Shown piece after piece: positions 49,740 to 58,159 of a stretch of 64,000 nt of DNA. The stretch spans positions 930,001 through 994,000 of the forward strand of contig JARHVA010002371.1 in the NCBI GenBank assembly GCA_037957365.1, written 5' to 3'. The position numbers and the translations under genes were made by a program. Below the pieces are notes generated by a model. That model was not told the DNA's origin. It made no database searches and saw only the letters and a list, made by a program, of their open reading frames with translations. The first letter of the stretch is position 1. Each line of letters opens with the position of its first letter. This DNA is from Torreya grandis. Taxonomy: Eukaryota; Streptophyta; Pinopsida; Cupressales; Taxaceae.

Positions 49740-50310
49740 GTACACCATCTAGTTTGTTCCCTTGGCTTTATATCCCTCTTCAAGATCACTCTTGAAGACC
49801 AACCACCACAAATCTTATGGTACACCTCCTGTCATCTAAATCACCTGCCACATCCACATCTACAAACCCATGTAGAAAATAACTTGACCCTACTTAGCAT
49901 GTGCACCTGCTGCTGGTCCCTCTAAGAATCCACTAAACTGCCCTCCAGTGCTTCTTTCTCAGATTGGTTCAAAACTTGTGACGACTCCCACTACTTGGGA
50001 GAACTTAGGTCTAGTACATACCATGCACTTAACCTCATTATGTGAATCAAGACACTGTTCATAGAACTATCCAACCATCGGCATGCTAACCGGTTTCACA
50101 CAATCATCCAGAGACAAAATCAACCTGTGACCTTCCATGTCCCTAGACACACTCATGTCAAAGAATCTTGCTTCTCCTAGATTCCTCATGACACACCTCT
50201 GAACTAGCTTTACCTTTAGTTCAGCAACACCCTGTATGTGTAACCCTGCAACAAGCACACAATACAGTAACAGGATAATGTAGCTAATATTATCCAACCT
50301 GGTAAAGAGA
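49740..50310 (-). pseudogene. Copia RT end and RNase H scraps
   Basis: The minus-strand frame 50067-50357 includes SYIILLLY-CVLVAG, where the copia active-site region should read through YVDD; the catalytic pair of aspartates is missing. RNLGEARFF and MSVSRDMEGHRLILSLDD follow, both typical of copia RT just after the active site. Further left, in other frames, are MVCT, a KHWRAV-WILRGTSS stretch and GFVDVDVAGDLDDRRCT, which match the RNase H start of copia. The two parts are broken by stops and deletions. This shows that the element once had a normal pol. Confidence 0.75.
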
Positions 50311-50357
50311 AACACAATGGTCAAACCTCCATTGTCCTGCAGCTTACTCAAGACCAT

Positions 50358-51084
50358 ATACCCTGGCCTTTCATCTCACATGTCCATTCCTGCTCTTCTT
50401 TATCCTAAACATCCATTCGTCTCTCAATGCTTTCTTTCAGCTGGCAACTCCACCAAAAAACTCCCATTTGGTTCTCCTCCAAGGAATCACATCCTTCATC
50501 CATGCCAAGCTCCCACTGTTTCCTGGATCTACCTGCTCTACTTCTTTAACAACTTCCTGGTTCTTGACCATCAGTGAGCAACAACTAGTGTAAAGAAAGG
50601 AAATGATGAATTTGAGGCTTACTTACCCTTTAATTCCTCCATATGGGTGCTTGAGACTCCTTGACAGCTTGTTGTCTGCCCAAAATCGGTCTCAATGACC
50701 GATGCCAGTCACATCTCAGTCTGCACCTGATCGATGTCAGTTCCATGCGACTGCCTCATCGCTGACATCAGTTACCCCTGATCGATGCCGATGTTTATCT
50801 GTCCAGAGTCACTGACATCAGGCTACACATAGCTGATGTCGATCCCTGTTTGGATGCCAACACTAGTTTTCTAACCGACGTCGGTCTTTGTGTTTTACTT
50901 GTGAGTGATGACTTCTACCCACAAGCTCCTTTTGGATCAAACCCTTGTCCAAATCAACCTTGCTCTACTTAAAATTCTTCACCCCCTGTGACTGATCTCT
51001 ATCTGTCATCTTCTCCTTGAAAACCAAGGCTTTCCTGTTCTTGTCACTAACATCAGATTTCTCAAGAAATGTCACTTTCTTCTT
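50358..51084. other. Spacer with ACCGAC palindromes in place of pol
   Basis: This is where integrase and the start of RT should be. Instead there is non-coding sequence with about nine GA(T/C)-G-(A/T)-(C/T)-type palindromes at 50685-50887, including AACCGACGTCGGTC (50872-50886) and degraded forms such as CTGACATCAG and GATCGATGCCGAT. The motif matches that in this element's own LTR and in the LTR at 56200. Confidence 0.55.
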
Positions 51085-52437
51085 CTACATACAGAAATAT
51101 TGATCCATGCTTTTCAAATCTAAAAACATACCCTTTGACTCAACAACATGCATCTCCTTCTTATTCATGTGACCAAGCCTATTAAGCCACATCTTCAAAT
51201 CTACAGTTGAAGTAGATAAACCAGAAGGAGAATTAGTAATACAAGTAGATAGATAAAGCGTACCTACATTCTTACCTCTTGCTACAACAAGTGCACCCTT
51301 GGTAACCTTCCAAGAGTCCACTGTGAGAGTTACTATGCAACCCTCATCACCCAACTTTCCAACAGAAATCAAATTCCACTCCAGGATTGAGACATGCATG
51401 ACCTCCTTCAACACCCATGTGTTGCCCGTCTGCAATTTCAGCTTCACTTTCCCTTTGCCAACCATTTGACAAGGCTTACCATCTCCTAAACAAATTTCTC
51501 GAAAGTCTCCATGGACATATTCATGAAAAAATTCCCTGTTTGGGGATGCATGAAAAGAGGCACCAGAATCTAAAACCCAAGATTCTACTTTATCTAAGGA
51601 ACATACCAGAGCATCTTGTGCAACATAATCTGCAACATCTGCTTCTTCATGTCCTTCATGCTGATCTTCATCCACCCAGCAATCTCTCTTTAAGTGCCCT
51701 CGATTTCCACATTTCCAGCAGGTTATTCTACCATACCTGGACTTGGATCTCCTACCTATCTTGGACCTTGATCTCCCATGCTCGATCTTATCTCTTTGCC
51801 TTCCCCTGCTTTCAACACTCAAAGCATTCCCTGATGATTCACCTGTGCTTTTCTTGCAAATTTCTTCATTCAAGATTACACTCACAACATCATCCACTTT
51901 TAAGATTTTTGAAGCAGACATAGTATTACTAACTGCCATTACCAAACTCTCCCAACTTTTAGGTAATGAGCATAAGATTAAGAGAGCCTTAATTTCATCA
52001 TCAAAAACAATATTGACTGAATTTAATTGGTTTACCAAACCATGGAAATCACTAAGATGACTATGAACAGATCCACCTTCCAACATTTGCAAATTAAATA
52101 ATTGCTTCATAAGAAATACCTTATTCGAAGCTGAGGGTTTTTCATATAAATTTGCCAAAGATTCCATCAACTCCACCGTTGTCTTAGCCTGAGATAAGTT
52201 GGAAATCACAGATGATGCAAGGCTCAACCTTATAGATCCCAGAGCCTTCCCATCAAGAACCTCCCATTCTTCAACCTTCATATCTAGGGGCTTGCATGCA
52301 ACCCCACCCAATGGTAAGTAAAAATCTTTCTGATATAGATAATCTTCAATCTGCATCCTCCATAATTGATAGTTCTTGCCATTAAACTTCTCCATTCGCA
52401 GCTTACTTTCTTCTACCATTGCTATACTCCCACTCAA
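51085..52437 (-). CDS. Copia gag-protease polyprotein, 450 codons, open
   Basis: The frame begins MSGSIAMVEESKLRMEKFNG at ATG 52437, 92 bases inside the right LTR edge. Residues about 15-190 are the copia gag capsid region (UBN2 type: KFNGKNYQLWRMQIEDYL, then SASNKVFLMKQLFNLQM and LILCSLPKSWESL). A basic Arg/Ser-rich stretch leads to one CCHC zinc knuckle, CWKCGNRGHLKRDCW, near residue 239. The aspartic protease active site DSGASFH is near residue 290, with LGDGKPCQMVGKGKVKLK after it. A pre-integrase segment with LNRLGHMNKKEM lies near residue 410. A stop at about 51085 ends the frame where integrase should start. Capsid, RNA-binding and protease parts look functional, so the protein could still form particles. 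Integrase and RT must come from elsewhere. It is transcribed from the right LTR. Confidence 0.93.
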   Translation of the reverse strand: MSGSIAMVEESKLRMEKFNGKNYQLWRMQIEDYLYQKDFYLPLGGVACKPLDMKVEEWEVLDGKALGSIRLSLASSVISNLSQAKTTVELMESLANLYEKPSASNKVFLMKQLFNLQMLEGGSVHSHLSDFHGLVNQLNSVNIVFDDEIKALLILCSLPKSWESLVMAVSNTMSASKILKVDDVVSVILNEEICKKSTGESSGNALSVESRGRQRDKIEHGRSRSKIGRRSKSRYGRITCWKCGNRGHLKRDCWVDEDQHEGHEEADVADYVAQDALVCSLDKVESWVLDSGASFHASPNREFFHEYVHGDFREICLGDGKPCQMVGKGKVKLKLQTGNTWVLKEVMHVSILEWNLISVGKLGDEGCIVTLTVDSWKVTKGALVVARGKNVGTLYLSTCITNSPSGLSTSTVDLKMWLNRLGHMNKKEMHVVESKGMFLDLKSMDQYFCM

Positions 52438-52515
52438 ATAGAAACCCCTATGAGTAACCTGTAATCAACACACACTAACCAGATCTAAAACACCTGTTAG
52501 TAACCCAACCAAAAG

Positions 52516-52528
52516 CTCTGATACCAGT
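52516..52528 (-). other. Primer-binding site, tRNA-Met type
   Basis: Minus strand TGGTATCAGAGCTTTT, an exact match to the common TGGTATCAGAGC, lies two bases from the LTR end. Confidence 0.9.
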
Positions 52529-53438
52529 TGATGGGGAATCAAGAACAACAAACAGCTCTGATCCCACTTGTTAAGATCTTGCTCCTCAAAAAGAGTACAA
52601 TATGATTACTTTGTATTAGCAATTAAACATGTGGAATTAACTAGAAGCAATAAGTAACTAGAATTCACAAATGACACAGAATATGAGAGACAATACAATA
52701 TGTATTAATACTCATCCAAAAAAGAATACAATGAAGAGACGCCACACTCTTCCACACCTTTCATGCTTCCCACACCAAGTGTAGAGTAATTCTCCTCAAG
52801 AGTTCACTCTCCTACCAAAAATAGTCCCAACACACAACTCAAACACAGAATTGGTGTTCACCTCCAATCAGTCAGTAATAACCCTGCCAGTACACAAGTA
52901 CTCAAAGTACTTCAAGTAGATCTCCCATGAACCTGCAACTCAAATGATCTTACTTACACATGTAAATCTACCATGAACTTGTAACAACCTGCAATTCAAA
53001 TGATCTTACAACTGGAAGGATCTTCCTTGCCTTCCTCTATTGCTCTTCTGTGGAACTAGAAGGAACACACACTTTGTTCTCTTCACTAGCACACTTTACA
53101 ATACATGCCAATGGGTCTATTAATAGATCCCAGACTAAACCATAACTTAGACTCTTAATTTAGACACGCAGCTCAAGACTCAAAATAGCCTTTACATGCA
53201 AACACTCGGTTCAATGAACTAACTATTTATGTAAAGAATAGTTCTAGAACTGCACAGGTGATCGACATCAGTCCCTATTTGCCTGGAGGTGACTGACGTC
53301 AGCTGACCTCCTGTCGATGCCAGTTGCCCTTCTATTCACCCCTAACTGACGTCGGTCATACTGCTGACGCTGATATCCCTGGAACTCAACAACCTCCATG
53401 TCTACAAAAGTTGAAGATTTTAGCTCCACAACCTAACA
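52529..53438 (-). repeat. 5' LTR of the nested copia element
   Basis: 910 bp, plus-strand TGATGGGGAATC to CCTAACA. It carries the same palindrome cluster in changed form: GTGACTGACGTCAGC (about 53289) and ACTGACGTCGGTCA (about 53345). Most differences from the partner LTR are transitions. Confidence 0.92.
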
Positions 53439-53443
53439 ATAGG

Positions 53444-55270
53444 TGTTCATACAAATAGAGATCAATGGTGTGGGTCAAGTTAAAGAGTCAATGTGCATAT
53501 AAGGCACGCAAAACTACCAACTGGTAAAATCATGGGAGTTCAGATCAAATATCAATGGTAAGCATTGAAAGGTAAATACTAGGATAATCTAAGGATACAG
53601 ATGGATCATATTTATCCAAATTTTCTAAAGAGCATGAGATGAGGTTAAAGTGATCAATTTTTAACATCTTCTTAATGACTATTGAAATTTGAATATTCAA
53701 ATTAATGAGGGAAAACTAGTGCTCAATTTTTGTGATGTATCTTTTGATCTAGGATGAGTTTATTGATGAATTAAAAAGAAAAGTTTTAAAGGACTCCAAG
53801 GTGCATCTATATAAATTGATTATAATTTTTTAATGTTTGTACAGTCAAAGATATATATTATGCTTTAAAGTTGATTATTGTTACCATGTTCTGTAAGTAA
53901 CCCAAGAAAAATAATTTATTTATTCTTGATAGTATTTTGATGTCTCAAGAGGAAATAAATATTAAAGAGAGTTTTAGAATCCATGAATATTATCTTTGTG
54001 AATTTATAATGTTTTACCAATCCATATTTAGTGTGAACAAAGGCTTGGAAGTGACTGTGTTTATTGAATACACTGACAGTTTGAGTAACCATCTTACAGA
54101 AGCAATTTGAAGGTGTTCTGAGCAGAGTTGAAGAAGTAAATGAGCATGGATATGTTATATAAGTCTCTAAGTATTATTATAAGTAATTTTTTTTCATATT
54201 TTTCCTTTGATCAATTATGTATAGTTAAAATATCTTGAATGTATTTTGATTGTATATGACCAATTTGAGTGGTCATTTTGTGTGAGTTTATTTAAGTGCT
54301 TAGAGCTTGTGTTGATGTGTCTAAATCATGTGGAGGTGTATCTGAGGTCTTGAAATATTCACCCATGTGATATAATCATATGGATATATGAAATATTTGA
54401 GTATTTTCTTCATAAGTTTGAGACTATTTTTTCTATATATGAAGACCTAAAGAGCAAGGAGACCTAATTGGTAGGTTTGAGTGTTGAGTTGGTGTTCCAA
54501 GTGGCATGGACCCATGATGGAATTAGAAAGGGTATATTAGAGATAATTTTGATGTGTTAAAATCATTGGTAAAGGATAAATATGGTCTAATTAGTCTCAC
54601 ATGTAATGTGTGAGTATGAAGGCCTAATTATTTTAGGTCTCACCAAGACCTAATGGTGGTTTGGGGCTAATGAGGTAATGGCCAACATGTGAGAATGGAT
54701 TTGAGATATGTCTTAGCATGATATAATTATTAAGGTTTAATTCAAGTCTTATTTCAAACCAATAATATAATATTCATGAAGACTCTATAAAGATTGACAA
54801 CAAAGATGATGGTCTATAGACTTGAGTGAGGAGATTTGAGCAGTTGTGCAAGTGAGGATTCAAATAAAGAAGAGAACCTTTGAAAGAGAAGGTAATGGTC
54901 ATTAAGGACTAATAGATATTAAATAGGACCATTACTTCTTGTATGATTAAGTTGATGTATAAAAACACATAGGTCATTGGACCTAATTGCCTCGAAGAGG
55001 TAGTTTGAGCAAGTTAGCCCTAGAGATAGTTTGAGAGGGATTGAAGTTGAAGAGTGTAGATAGAGGTGGTCATCATCAGTTGAAAAATAGCAATAGGTAT
55101 TCAAAGGTGATATGATTTTTAAGGTATCTAAGTGGGTTCTTGGTTTCCTACAAGGTTGTAGCCTCTTTACTAGTTAGAGCTAACTAAAGGGCAAGTAGGT
55201 GTTTGACTAAATTCAAGGGTGGTTAGTCCTTGATCAGTTGGAAATGGTCTAAATGTTGGATCTTGTTTTA
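53444..55270 (+). repeat. 3' LTR of the SIRE-like element, segment 2
   Basis: Corresponds to about 43531-45290 of the 5' LTR. It resumes at GTGTTCATACA after the copia insertion and is cut again at 55270. The 54919-55104 minus frame is LTR sequence only. Confidence 0.9.
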
Positions 55271-55624
55271 TGTCATGTCCCCTTTTTCATGGACATTGAC
55301 AGATTTGATGATTGGCCTATTATACGACCTTCGTAGGCTAATAGGATGGATAGAGGGTCATAATGGAGCTTGGATTGACTTTGATTCGTAGAATTTCTAC
55401 ATTTGATTTTCATTCAGGTTATTTCAGACATATTTGGCCAGGGCTCCTACTTTTTAGGGATATTTGATATGCAGCGGAGCGCCTTTATTATGGTATGGTT
55501 ATGTGCGGAATCACTCCCTGATTCACTAGCTTCGATCGGTTCGTCGATCCGACATGTATTGAGGGAGATATTGATATTTGATTGATTTAATCAAATATTA
55601 ATTATTTAGCCTATTTTTAATTAG

Positions 55625-55687
55625 AAACCCTAATTCTAATTTAAGAAACCCTAATTAGGGCAAGCATATCTTTTTGAGGGTATAAGG
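55625..55687 (+). promoter_or_regulatory. Candidate promoter: two teloboxes and a TATA box
   Basis: AAACCCTAA occurs at 55625-55633 and 55646-55654, the second within CCCTAATTAGGG. TATAAGGG follows at 55681. Teloboxes are known promoter elements of plant housekeeping and ribosomal-protein genes. The order telobox-TATA fits an LTR promoter with transcription starting shortly after 55700. In the other LTR the first telobox has become AAACCCTAG. Confidence 0.5.
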
Positions 55688-56194
55688 GTTTCTCACGGAG
55701 GCCATTGTTCATTATGCCATTGATTATTGATATTGATTTTGAGAATTTCTTCTGTGAAGACTGAGCCTAGGGTTCAAGGATTCCATTTGCATTGGAGAAC
55801 GTTCCCTCTTCAGTGTGTGCAATTAAGAGGCTGTGGAATATCAGTTGATCTATTACCAAAGTGTGAGATAGCTTCATCCAGAAGTTATCACAGAATTTCA
55901 GGTTTGAGAGATAACTTCACACAGAAGTTATTACAGATATTCCAGGTATTTCTTTATTTAGTTTTGATCTAATAAGTTATATAGAGATAGATCTTGTGTT
56001 AGAATCTATATTCGTGAGATCAGGCTGTTCAGCTATTAGGGGTTAAGAAGAGACAGGTTGGCTACAGCTAGAGATCTTCTGTGCTAGAAAAGTATATTTC
56101 CAGATCAGGGGTTGAAACAAGGAAGTTGTGCTTAATTGGCGGCCGTACAAGGTCCGTACAGATCAGCTCAGGAATTGACCTCGACAGATAGAGG

Positions 56195-56302
56195 GTTTTC
56201 AGTGACCGACATCGGTCGACTGAAGACCGACGTCGGCAGAAAGCCGACCGACAGAGATCGACGTCGACGAGATATCGACCGACGACGGCGACTGTGTGTC
56301 GA
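56195..56302. promoter_or_regulatory. Cluster of ACCGAC / GTCGGT palindromes, 5' LTR
   Basis: GTGACCGACATCGGTCGAC (56202-56220), GACCGACGTCGGC (56225-56237), GCCGACCGAC (56243-56252), ATCGACGTCGACGA (56257-56270) and ATCGACCGACGACGG (56274-56288) lie within 100 bases. It is strikingly CG-rich in an AT-rich setting. Each ACCGAC or GCCGAC is a DRE/CRT core. It lies downstream of the TATA box, so in the transcribed part. Confidence 0.6.
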
Positions 56303-56560
56303 CACAGAAGGGCCGAGACCTTCCAGAATTCAATTTTCACTTCCATTTTTGATAAGCCAGGGTTTTTAAGACTGTTTTCATATTTGTATGCATGAGAAAG
56401 GACTGCAATTGTAATAGTTTAAAAGGACAAGTGATAAGATTTGTAATTTGCTATTCAGAGACTATATTATTGTGATCATTCTGAATTTATTCAACCGAAG
56501 TGATATCTTGTTCAAAGTTTTTTGTGTTGCTATATTTCTTGTTTGAAGGGGATATCACAG

Positions 56561-56573
56561 TGGTATCAGAGCC
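56561..56573 (+). other. Primer-binding site, tRNA-Met type
   Basis: TGGTATCAGAGCC, an exact match to the common plant primer site, one base (G) after the LTR end CACA. Confidence 0.92.
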
Positions 56574-56626
56574 AATGTCTTGCCATCCTATTGGGTAGTT
56601 TGGGTAGATTGAATCAACAAAGTATC

Positions 56627-57550
56627 ATGATGCCTTCATATACTCAGAAACAGTGGGACAATGATATGAAGAAGCTGGAACACAGTTTGAAGCAGTTGGA
56701 TGAAACCCAGAGGAGGATGAATGAAATTCTTTCATACCCTACATCCAAAGACAAATCCACATGGTATATGACAGCAAAAGATGAGTGGAAGTTATTAACT
56801 CCACGAGCTCAGGGGAGGTTGTCTTTTGATCACTTTGTTAAGCTGAGGAGAGAGCACTACAGATCACTTAGACGAGAGAGCAGCATGTCCCATAGTTATT
56901 ATGATTATGAGATAGGATATAGTGAAGATGAGGATGAGTTACATGTTTGCACTCAGAGTGTACAGGTGGGCTCAGATGTTAGTGCACTGAGGGTTGATGA
57001 TCTCTCAACTATCACAGAGATTGTAGAAGAGTCCCAGGATCCTATTATTGCAGATGACACTCAGGAGAATGCAGTGGACAGTTTTGAGGACTTAGTTTCA
57101 CCGGTTGTTTCTCTCCGTATGGAAGAGTTAGACAGTGATGCTATAATTGTTGATACTCCATCTGTTGACATGAGCTTTGGCATTGATTTACAGAGTATGG
57201 ATGATCATTTGTATATTGAGGTGGTTGGTGATGAGTACATGCCTGCAGTTGTTGCTGATGAGCATGTTGCTGATGCTGATACACATGTTCAGAATTTGGG
57301 AGTACCTGATTTTGATGAGTTCGAGATACCAGTGGAGTCGAGTCTCCAGTTTGATTATTCTCACACGGATGACAGTGTGGTACAGTTGGTTGTGCCACCT
57401 TTACAGAGAGATCAGTTGGGGTGTGTGGGGGAGTATGTTGATGCTTCCACATATAATTTTTACTGCACTGAACCATTCATGGAGTATTTGCTGGATAGTG
57501 CAGGTGTTCGTTTGGACTCACATAAGATGACAGAAGGTGTTCTTGTCTGA
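56627..57550 (+). CDS. Unknown acidic protein of the young element, first part
   Basis: From ATG 56627 the frame gives 307 codons to TGA 57548-57550; upstream codons in the same frame lie in the primer site and LTR, so this start is preferred. Residues 1-60 are a charged coiled-coil-like start (YTQKQWDNDMKKLEHSLKQL, then DETQRRMNEIL). Residues about 60-100 contain WKLLTPRAQGRLSFDHFVKL and REHYRSLRRESS. The rest is strongly acidic with few basic residues (SEDEDELHV, EFEIPVESS, YVDASTYNFYC). I recognise no gag core, zinc knuckle, protease or polymerase. The frame stays open in the same phase after the stop to 58159, so the original product was probably about 500 residues with one later nonsense change. 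It may be a gag-like or RNA-binding helper; that is a guess. Confidence 0.6.
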   Translation: MMPSYTQKQWDNDMKKLEHSLKQLDETQRRMNEILSYPTSKDKSTWYMTAKDEWKLLTPRAQGRLSFDHFVKLRREHYRSLRRESSMSHSYYDYEIGYSEDEDELHVCTQSVQVGSDVSALRVDDLSTITEIVEESQDPIIADDTQENAVDSFEDLVSPVVSLRMEELDSDAIIVDTPSVDMSFGIDLQSMDDHLYIEVVGDEYMPAVVADEHVADADTHVQNLGVPDFDEFEIPVESSLQFDYSHTDDSVVQLVVPPLQRDQLGCVGEYVDASTYNFYCTEPFMEYLLDSAGVRLDSHKMTEGVLV

Positions 57551-58159
57551 GGTTCTAGTGCTATTAGCAGATTGGGTGAGGAGATTTTACAAACCCTTTC
57601 TACTATGTTACCTTACAGGGATGTTGGGGTGATGTTTATTGAGCCGAGATTGAATCCATCCATTGAGTCCCAGTTTGGCAATAGTGAGCCAGTAGCAGAG
57701 TTTGGGGGTTCTTACCAGCATCATACGGTGAGGTATGCTCCTTATTTTTCTTTTCATTTAGAGGTTAGTTTTAGTGTCAGTGATTCAGGGACCAATGATT
57801 GTCATATACACGGTCTAGTTGGGTGTGAGTATCAGTTAGATAGGGACTTCAATTTTGACAGGGTTGATATTTTAGTTGGCTTGAGTCCCTCAGAGTGGTT
57901 TCTTCTACCGGAACCTATAGTTGATCTTCAGATAGTTATTTGGGTATCGAGTGCAGTTTTTCAGTTGCTGATTTTGATACTGTTGATGCTATTGATGTTG
58001 ATGGTTTATTCACATGGGTTGATTGGTGACATGATGGATGTTACACAACTTTTTCCTTGGGATCCAGGTGGATCGAGTAGTTCATTGTTCCGAGATTGCT
58101 TGGGGACAAGCAATTTTCAGAGGGGTGGATTGTTATGTCCCCTTTTTCATGGACATTGA
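57551..58159 (+). pseudogene. Continuation of the unknown frame after the TGA
   Basis: Same phase as 56627-57550, open from just after the TGA to a stop inside the 3' LTR (58159); first ATG 57572. The start (GEEILQTLSTMLPYRDVGVM) and the ending (TQLFPWDPGGSSSSLFRDCL) look natural. Between about 57940 and 58010 this frame is a run of Leu, Ile and Met that looks like a membrane segment. The neighbouring frame there reads VADFDTVDAIDVDGLFTWVD, which suits the acidic protein better. Two small compensating frameshifts may therefore be present, and the membrane segment may be an artefact. Confidence 0.45.
58119..58130 (+). other. Polypurine tract of the young element
   Basis: AGAGGGGTGGAT abuts the 3' LTR start TGTTATGTCCCC. 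Confidence 0.85.

Larger units (their letters stand above)
48715..53438 (-). mobile_element. Nested copia element with gag-protease and collapsed pol
   Basis: LTRs are 48715-49696 and 52529-53438. On the minus strand the right LTR is followed after two bases by TGGTATCAGAGC (primer-binding site, tRNA-Met type), and AAGTGGGAGATTG lies before the left LTR, which starts TGTTAGGTTG. Flanks ACAGG (48710-48714) and ATAGG (53439-53443) fit a target duplication with one change. The internal region is 2.8 kb: an open 450-codon gag-protease frame, about 0.7 kb of unrelated CG-rich sequence, then scraps of RT and RNase H. Integrase and most of RT are gone. The open frame and similar LTRs suggest fairly recent insertion. 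Confidence 0.93.
55271..56559 (+). repeat. 5' LTR of the young element
   Basis: TGTCATGTCCCC to GGATATCACA. In order: a hairpin ATATTTGATT / AATCAAATAT (55574-55598), two teloboxes, a TATAAGG box, and a CG-rich palindrome cluster near 56200. Confidence 0.95.

Noticed and set aside
51417..52060. Plus-strand open frames of 105 and 168 codons
   Set aside because: They lie antisense to the well-supported gag-protease frame and show no domain; they are shadows.
52516..52528. Match to tRNA-Met sequence at primer-binding sites (also 31796, 45532, 56561)
   Set aside because: Only 12-17 bases complementary to a tRNA end; no cloverleaf around them, so not tRNA genes.
55403..55972. Duplicate short frames at 55403-55585/58263-58445 and 55727-55972/58587-58796
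   Set aside because: They are paired only because the LTR is duplicated; no domain and no start context.
56055..56369. Open frames on both strands across the LTR (77 and 92 codons) rich in Arg and Asp
   Set aside because: They are produced by the CG-rich palindromes, and equivalent frames differ in the other LTR. No sign of coding constraint.
57141..57530. Open frames of 111 (minus) and 117 (plus) codons
   Set aside because: They overlap the 56627-57550 frame in other phases; their repeated His/Gln or Leu/Met content follows from that frame's codon usage.
57935..58020. Membrane-spanning segment in the young element's protein, as in an envelope-like product
   Set aside because: The hydrophobic run exists in one phase only, and the adjacent phase gives an acidic stretch that fits the rest better. 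A frameshift is more likely than an envelope protein.
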